Below are positions 58,507 to 64,000 of a DNA stretch of 64,000 bases, in pieces; position 1 is the first letter of the stretch; the number at the start of each line of letters is the position of its first letter. The stretch is taken from assembly GCA_963691705.1 (NCBI GenBank), contig OY829539.1:5706501-5770500 (forward strand), given 5' to 3'. Position numbers and translations under genes: made by a program. The stretch comes from Viola odorata. Its lineage: Eukaryota > Streptophyta > Magnoliopsida > Malpighiales > Violaceae. The notes under the pieces are model-generated. The model made no database searches, had not been told where the DNA came from, and saw only the letters and a list, made by a program, of their open reading frames with translations.

Positions 58507-58866
58507 GTCGTTCACTCTAAGTGGACGACATGCCGTCTGCAGTGAACGACACGTACGTATCGTTGGCAACGAATGACGTGTCGTTCGTTTCTTGAACGAC
58601 GCATCATTAGCCAACCGAATAGATGACCAGTTTCCAGACCCGTTCCACCGTGATTCGAATCGAATTTGCTGACGCGACAAGGTGTCGTCGTTCACTCTAA
58701 GTGGGCGACATGCTGTCTGCAGTGAACGACACGTATGTGTCGTTGGCAAGGAATGACGTGTCGTTCGTTTCTTGAACGACGCGTCATTCGCCAACCGAAT
58801 AGATGACCAGTTTCCAGACCCGTTCCACCATGATTCGAATCGAATTTGCTGGCGCGACAATGTGTC
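58507..58866. repeat. CpG-rich tandem repeat, 2 x 180 bp, with internal palindromes
   Basis: The units 58507-58686 and 58687-58866 differ at only about 9 positions. Each has GAACGACACGT (58544) and its inverse ACGTGTCGTTC (58576), which could form a stem of 11 bp, plus repeated CGTTC/GAACG motifs. CpG is far more frequent than in the flanks. 180 bp equals 60 codons, so open frames run through both copies (- strand 58501-58887), but composition suggests non-coding. It may be a TE terminal region or a start of satellite growth. Confidence 0.88.
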
Positions 58867-59100
58867 AAGCCACGTGGCATGCCACATCAGCAGTTAACGG
58901 TGGAGGGCCGACGACGTGAGTGAAGAGTGTCAAATGTGTCATATCTTTCAAGTGGAGGTGCCTTTTAAACCGTTTGACTACTAGAAGTGCCAAATGAGTC
59001 AGTCAATGCAAGTACAGGTGCCATTTTTTGACTTTTCCCTAAAAACTCTATTCAACCTCCCCTGTACTAAAGCTCAACGGCAAAAGCTCGATCTCTGTTA
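58867..59100. other. Short transition region with duplicated 'caggtgcc' phrases
   Basis: gtgtcaaatgtgtcat...agtggaggtgcc and gtgccaaatgagtcag...agtacaggtgcc form an imperfect direct repeat of about 60 bp (58926-58972 and 58987-59026). No gene. Confidence 0.5.
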
Positions 59101-60066
59101 GTCAACCTAACAGACCGTTAGTGTTGACCTTTAGTAATCGGTTACAAATTCCCAAAAAAATGTTAAAATTCCAAAAAATGTTAAAATTTTAAAACAAATT
59201 GTAAAAATTCTAAAAAAAATGTAAAAATTCCAAAATATACAAATTCAAAAAAAAAATGAAAAAATTCTAAAATACCCAAAAAAAATTATAAATTAAAAAA
59301 AAAGTTTCGAAAAAATGTACAAATTCTTAAAAAAAAAAAATTCTAAAAAAACGTAAAAATTCCAAAAAAAAAGTGAAATTCCAAAGAAAAAATATAAATT
59401 CCAAATCATCACACACTTATCACCTCCGCATTCTTCCTTATTTCTTATTTTCTATCAGAAACCAGATCATCACACCCTTATCACCTCAGCATTCTTCCTC
59501 CTCCTCCTCTTTTCGCTCTACATTCGTCTTGCCATCTCCGAATTTTAATATTTTTCTAGATTTTTAGATTAATTAACATTTTTTTGGATTTTTTACAATT
59601 TTTTTAAAAAACTTTAACATTTTCTGGATTTTTAGATTAACTAATTTATTTGTTATTTTTACATTTTTTAGAATTTTAAATTTTTTTGGAATTTATATAT
59701 GTTTTGGAATTTTAACATTTTTTGGAATTTTTTAAATTTTAACATTTTTTTAAGAATTTGTACATTTTTTTAGAATTTGTACATTTTTTGGATTTTTTAC
59801 AATGGTTTTGGAATTTTTACTTTTTTTTGGATTTTTTTAGAATTTGTACATTTTTTTGGAATTTTTAATTTTTTTTAAATTTGTACATTGTTTGGAATTT
59901 TTACATTTTTTTTAGAATTTGTACATTTTTTTGGAATTTTTACATTGTTTTCTAGATTTTGAGATTAATTAATTTTTTTTGGAATTTTTACAATTTTTTT
60001 AGAATTTGTACATTTTTTTGGAATTTTTACATTTTTTTAGATTTTTTACAATTTTTTGGAATTTTT
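59100..60066. repeat. AT-rich inverted array capable of a very long hairpin
   Basis: 59150-59400 is repeats of aaaaatgtaaaaattccaaa; 59575-60066 is repeats of the inverse ttttggaatttttacatttt/agaatttgtacattttt, unit about 20-30 bp. A central 59400-59570 spacer holds a duplicated atcatcacac.cttatcacctc.gcattcttcc phrase. The right arm stops exactly where the truncated gag-protease frame begins. The overall form is like the element at 17.9-19.05 kb. Confidence 0.75.
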
Positions 60067-61851
60067 ACAGTTTGCAAGCTTTACATTTTCAGCGCTCTTG
60101 GTTTTCCCCTCAAACTTGCGCTTCTCTTCTTTAAATTCCTTGTACGAATTTGCAAGCTTTCTTCGGTCTTTTAACACTTCCATTTCTATTAATGGTTCAA
60201 GATCAAACCTTCGCCCATCCTTGAAGACCTCATAGTGATTGGTCTCTCCATGGTGTATTGTCTTCATGTCATATTGCCACGGTCTTCCTAAAAGGATATG
60301 GCATTCCGTCATTGGGACCATATCGCAATACACCTCACATCCGAATCCTCCAATGGAAAACGAGACTAGAACTCGATGCGTTGCCTCCACCTCAATGTCA
60401 CTTATCATCCATTGCACCTTGTAAGGATTCTCTCTTTCGATCAATGGCAACCCTAGCTTTGCCACTAGCAAATCACTAGCGCAATTAGTCACTCTTCCAT
60501 GGTCTACCACCAATGAATATTCTTCTTCCTTAATCAAGCACCGAGTGTGAAAAATATTGGTTCTTTGACTCGTCCCCCTCAACACTTGTTTTGGTTGCGC
60601 CACCAAACTTCTCTTAATCATTAGAGTCAAACCATTGATAACTTCTTCGGTCTCAAGCTCCTCATCCGAATCACTGTTTTCTAACCCCTTGGGCTTATTC
60701 CTTTCTCTACAATCCTCTTCACTTATCACACTTCCCTCTTGAATTACCATCACTCTCTTATTGGGACAAGCGTTTGCATAATACCCACGGCCGGTGCACT
60801 TAAAGCACACTATGTCTTTTGCCGCCACCTTTGTAGAATTAGGGTTAGATGAACCCTCCTTTGTTCGCCCTTGCGGGATACTTGGCATCTCATTGCTCCT
60901 TTGATTTGGCATACTTGACTTCTCATCTCGAGTCCAACTCGACTTCTTCCAAGATGCCCCTTTAGAACTAGAACTCGCAGCTCTTGACTTGCGTTGCTTC
61001 TCAATTTTAGACGCTAAGTGTAGCATCTGTTCTAGTGAATTGTAACTCATCAATTCCAATTTGTTGGCTATTTCAGAATTAAGTCCGCTTAAGAACCTAG
61101 CCATAGTCGCTTCTTGATCCTCCACAATTTGCGCTTTTGTCAACGCAATTTCCATCTCGTTGAAATATTCACCTACGCTCCTTGTTCCTTGCGTTAGGGT
61201 TTGAAGCTTTTGATGAAGGTCACGTTGAAAGTGACTTGGCACAAACCGCTACCTCATGAGTGCCTTCATGTCATCCCAAGTTGCTATGGGACCAGCTCGT
61301 ACCCATGCCCTTGTTTGATTTAGTGAGTCCCACCAATGAGCGGCGTAACCACTAAATTCCACCCAAGAAATCTTCACCTTCTTCTCTTCTGAGTAATTAT
61401 GACAAAGGAAAATACTTTGAACTTTCCTTTCCCACTCTAAATAGACGTCGGGATCATCCTTGCCATGGAAAGGCAGAATTTTCATCTTTATGCTCCCAAG
61501 GTTCCCATCAACTCGCTCTTCAAAAGGGACCCTTCCGTTTTGCCTTTCCTCTTCTTCAACCATCTCATACCAACGCACACGCCTAGGTCGACGCCCTTCA
61601 TTGTTGGCATTAGGGTTTTCTTGTTCAGCCCTAGGAACTTCTTCTACTCGGCCCTCTTCTTCTCTTCTAATCCCTATAGGGTTTGGACCAATTGGGTCTT
61701 GCTGCACAGCTCCAGCCACCCTCTCATCAAGTTGTCGCAAACGAGCGTTTGTTTCTTCCTTGCATTGCGCCATCTCATCAAATCTCACATTTAGATTGCG
61801 CAATAAGGCCAGCGTTTCTTGTAACAATTCTTGTCTCCCTTGATCCGCCAT
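60067..61851 (-). pseudogene. Gag-protease of the truncated Gypsy element
   Basis: From ATG 61849-61851 (MADQGRQELL) the gag region carries an N-terminal coiled stretch, an Arg/Glu-rich linker, then the gag core with DVYLEWERKVQSIF, YAAHWWDSL and GPIATWDDMKALMR. An in-frame TAG at 61249-61251 follows at once, where Arg is expected. The same frame continues with HFQRDLHQKLQTLTQGTRSV, a CCHC zinc knuckle (CFKCTGRGYYANACP; the expected His is Tyr) and the protease with VVDHGR where the family has a D-x-G active site, then LLGRPWQYD. The stop, altered knuckle and altered protease site all point to decay. The frame ends shortly after, in AT-repeat DNA. Confidence 0.82.
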
Positions 61852-62005
61852 GTCTCCTACACAATTAAAATAAAACCAAACAAACGAAGTACACTTCGAT
61901 TCTTTTTGTGTCTTCTTCTTTTTTTTTTTGTTTTTTTTGACTTAATAAAATTAAATCAAAAACGAAAGATAGATGGGATTTTGTTACCAAATTGTGAACT
62001 CCCTT

Positions 62006-62019
62006 GAGTTCCGCTACCA
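62006..62019 (-). other. Primer binding site of the truncated Gypsy element
   Basis: On the - strand TGGTAGCGGAACTC, two bases from the LTR end. It differs at one base from the site at 20233-20246. This links the two elements and fixes the LTR orientation. Confidence 0.7.
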
Positions 62020-62021
62020 AC

Positions 62022-63481
62022 CGATACGATCCTTGCTAGGCTTGGATGCGCATAAGTACCGATCTTGTTCTTTCTTCGATTTGTGTGCGGAATTAGACAA
62101 ATCCCTTTCACGTTACTCCTTTGAACCGACTAGTATCCCATACTACTAGTGGCTAGAACTTCCGAAGTGAGGTTAATAGGTAAGAGTCACACTTGCCTAA
62201 GAACACTCGATAAATACCAAGTACTCGACTAGGCACCTGATGTCCAATCCGTAAGCGTCGCACCAATGAATCCTCCCCACTAAGATTGAGTCCGTCCAAT
62301 CCTGCCAAGAAATCGAGTCACACGATTTCATAGCTTGAATCACACAAGCTTCAAGGTCCGAGTCACACGAACCCAAACGATTGAGTCACACAATCACTAA
62401 GCGGCCTTGTGCACCTCACACGCCGAATCACTCGAGCACCGCACTAAGGAATCTCGCCACACATTTCCGCAGATCCAAGCTTGAGTCACACAAACTCATA
62501 CACGAATAACGCACACTAGCTCACGCCTTTCCTACGCCTTGCATCGCACAAGTCGCCACGCTTTGCTAGCCCTAGCCGAATCACACGACTAAGTTACATA
62601 AGAACGGCTTGCTCTGGAATCAAGAGAATAAGAAGATAGATAGATGAACGGGGATTTGGTAAAGTGTTTATGCTGAAAACTCTGATTGATTTTATTAATA
62701 ACAAAGCAAGCCTTTAAATAGGCGCTTAAAGCAATTACAATAGAAATATGACTACTAGTTCGAGTAGAAGTTCTATCTATAATTAAACTCTAACAAATTA
62801 CATAATAATAATAGTAATAATAATCCATCCAGCTCATCCAAGCTATCCCATAGGCGTTCGCCTCCTTTCTTTGTTCAAGTCGAACTCCTTCTTCTAGTCG
62901 CATTAGGACTTGGCCTTTCCTTGCCGCACTGAAATTCCTTCTGAGCTTTCTCTTGATTGGCTTGTGCGTTCCCACTCAAAATTGGTCCAGAATTATCTCC
63001 TTGACTTAGGTTCTCATTGCAATTGGAATTACTTAAAAAGCTCGAACCATTTTTATTTTGGCTCGTGGTCAACTTTGCTTTGACGGATTGCGTTCCCACT
63101 GTGCATGCTGATTTCTTGACTTAAGCCTGATTTTGATTCCCTCATCCGATTGACCTGATTTTTAGACACAATATTCCTAACATCTTGAGGTGTCTTGTAT
63201 TTTTTACATAAGTCAATTCGGAGTTCATATTGACCACCAAATCATATCTAGACTCTAACGCAGCCATAAGTGTCTCTTGCACTTTAGACTTAAGCCTTTC
63301 TTACTCAAACACACACCTTCCTCATGCGTTGCTCTTCGTAATCACCCTGTGGGCTTTAGATACACTCACTAAGCTCTTGGTAGCTTGTCTAGCTCATTCC
63401 CTCACATATCGTAGCTTAACCCATGCTCGCCTCTCGCCATTAGCGCACTCTAGGGTTCAATGCGATCCTAGAAACGTATCA
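62022..63481 (-). repeat. 5' LTR of the truncated Gypsy element, 1460 bp
   Basis: On the - strand it begins TGATACGTTTCTAGG (63481) and ends GGATCGTATCG (62022). A TATA-like tatttaaagg sits at 62711-62720. A run of gagtcacac phrases at 62330-62480 recurs about every 20-35 bp. It is longer than, but recognisably related to, the LTRs at 52072 and 53400. Confidence 0.72.
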
Positions 63482-63499
63482 CTCAGGCCGGGATACCAA

Positions 63500-63880
63500 T
63501 TTATCAAAGATCTAAATGTGCAATGACTTCAGATTAGTGAGGCCTTCAGTCTCCTTTTGTAGAGACAACACCTACGAGAATTTGTAAATTCAGAGGGTGG
63601 TGAGGGAGGTTAAGCTTGGAATTGCCTCAACAACATCTCATAGTTGTCACTTAGCTCCAATTCCTGAGGAGACGAGAGTGAGCAGGGCATGCTTCTCAAT
63701 TTTGGACAACCCTTCAACACTAGTTTGTTGAGGCACGGGAATGCATCTGTCTCCATCGAAGTTCAACCATTCTTAGAGATTAGGTCGGTCAAGAATCTCC
63801 AAAATTTTGAGTGATGGAAATCCTATGGTAGTATCCTTACCATGGAACTCATGACCCATACATGATACGAGCATGAGGGG
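63500..63880 (-). pseudogene. NBS-LRR disease-resistance gene fragment (LRR region)
   Basis: On the - strand, from about 63880, the reading is CMGHEFHG, then IGFPSLKILEILDRPNL, a stop, EWLNFDGD, a frameshift, then LVLKGCPKLRSMPC and after another shift IPSLTSLTTL, a stop, and LTNLKSLHI. The pattern (FPSLK.LEI.., L.KL.L.GCPKL, L.SLT.L..L) is the C-terminal LRR of plant CC-type NBS-LRR proteins. At least two stops and two frameshifts show decay. The NB-ARC part would be upstream, beyond 64000, if it survives. The frame between 63880 and 64000 is not clear. Confidence 0.72.
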
Positions 63881-64000
63881 GCCAAGTATTGTACAAAGTG
63901 AACAATGTCATGGCGAGCCAAAAGGAAGCCGAGAGACACGTGCGGAGCCATCGAAACCCCCTAGACGAGGCCAAACTACATGGAAGACTAGTGCTTAATG

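Larger units (their letters stand above)
60067..63481 (-). mobile_element. Truncated Gypsy-type element: LTR, PBS, gag, protease; pol lost
   Basis: On the - strand: LTR 63481-62022, primer site 62019-62006, short leader with a T/A-rich stretch, gag-protease 61851 to about 60067, then abrupt loss of everything downstream at the AT hairpin. Reverse transcriptase, RNase H, integrase and the 3' LTR are absent. The same variant primer site and LTR ends as in the element at 19403-25620 show one family. Confidence 0.8.

Noticed and set aside
58123..58545. Lys/Glu/Arg-rich 140-codon frame
   Set aside because: A translation of a GA purine tract plus the hAT end; low-complexity artefact.
58501..58887. 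Repetitive protein of 60-residue units
   Set aside because: The unit equals the 180-bp DNA repeat, so any open frame is repeated; composition and lack of homology do not support a protein.

Overview
The window is nuclear DNA from a flowering plant, most likely a eudicot. The evidence is GT/AG introns, plant-only families (GAUT10-type galacturonosyltransferase, DUF599, QWRF, ATL RING-H2, FBD, NBS-LRR), a chloroplast import component (TIC20), a cytosolic 25S rRNA fragment, and mostly AT-rich DNA crowded with transposable elements (TEs). Nothing in the sequence fixes the species. There is one assembly gap of exactly 200 N at 23327-23526.

Five protein-coding genes look intact, all on the + strand. 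They are a DUF599 membrane protein (2 exons, 15589-16381), a TIC20-I/IV-type translocon protein (3 exons, 30025-32326), a GAUT10-like pectin galacturonosyltransferase (2 exons, 34330-37725), a QWRF-family microtubule protein (6 exons, 38523-42549) and a small mitochondrial protein resembling complex I subunit NDUA3 (4 exons, 43949-45179). They are unrelated housekeeping or cell-wall genes and do not form a pathway. The four between 30 and 45 kb form the only gene-dense island.

Region by region. 1-3106 is a long LTR of a Tat/Ogre-like Gypsy element on the - strand. 3465-4040 holds an ATL gene cut off inside its RING finger. 5069-6060 is a decayed 25S rRNA fragment, joined to a LINE relic at 6061-6790. 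9192-10731 is a non-autonomous hAT element. 12569-14775 is a ribosomal protein L4 pseudogene joined to an F-box/FBD-type pseudogene. 17.9-19.05 kb is a long inverted-repeat element with a nested Stowaway MITE. 19403-25620 is a very young LTR retrotransposon: its two 828-bp LTRs look identical and are flanked by a 5-bp duplication. 26094-28771 is a degenerate hAT element of the same family as the 9-10 kb one. 29-29.8 kb is another long inverted-repeat element.

From 46970 to 51425 a coiled-coil protein pseudogene (- strand) is split by a 5'-truncated LINE with a 16-bp target duplication. From 51426 to 54557 a Copia relic is nested with Gypsy LTRs. 55257-57862 is a nearly intact second hAT transposase gene. 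58507-58866 is a CpG-rich 2 x 180-bp tandem repeat. 59.1-60.07 kb is an AT hairpin. 60.05-63.48 kb is a truncated Gypsy element on the - strand (LTR, PBS, gag, protease). The right edge carries an NBS-LRR leucine-rich-repeat fragment.

I found no clearly new biological system. The most unusual items are gene-fragment junctions (RPL4/FBD, 25S/LINE, ATL/glycine-rich), hAT parent-derivative pairing, the CpG-rich palindromic tandem repeat and two matching tRNA-like (SINE) heads. All calls are from reading and translating the sequence by eye; no database search was run.
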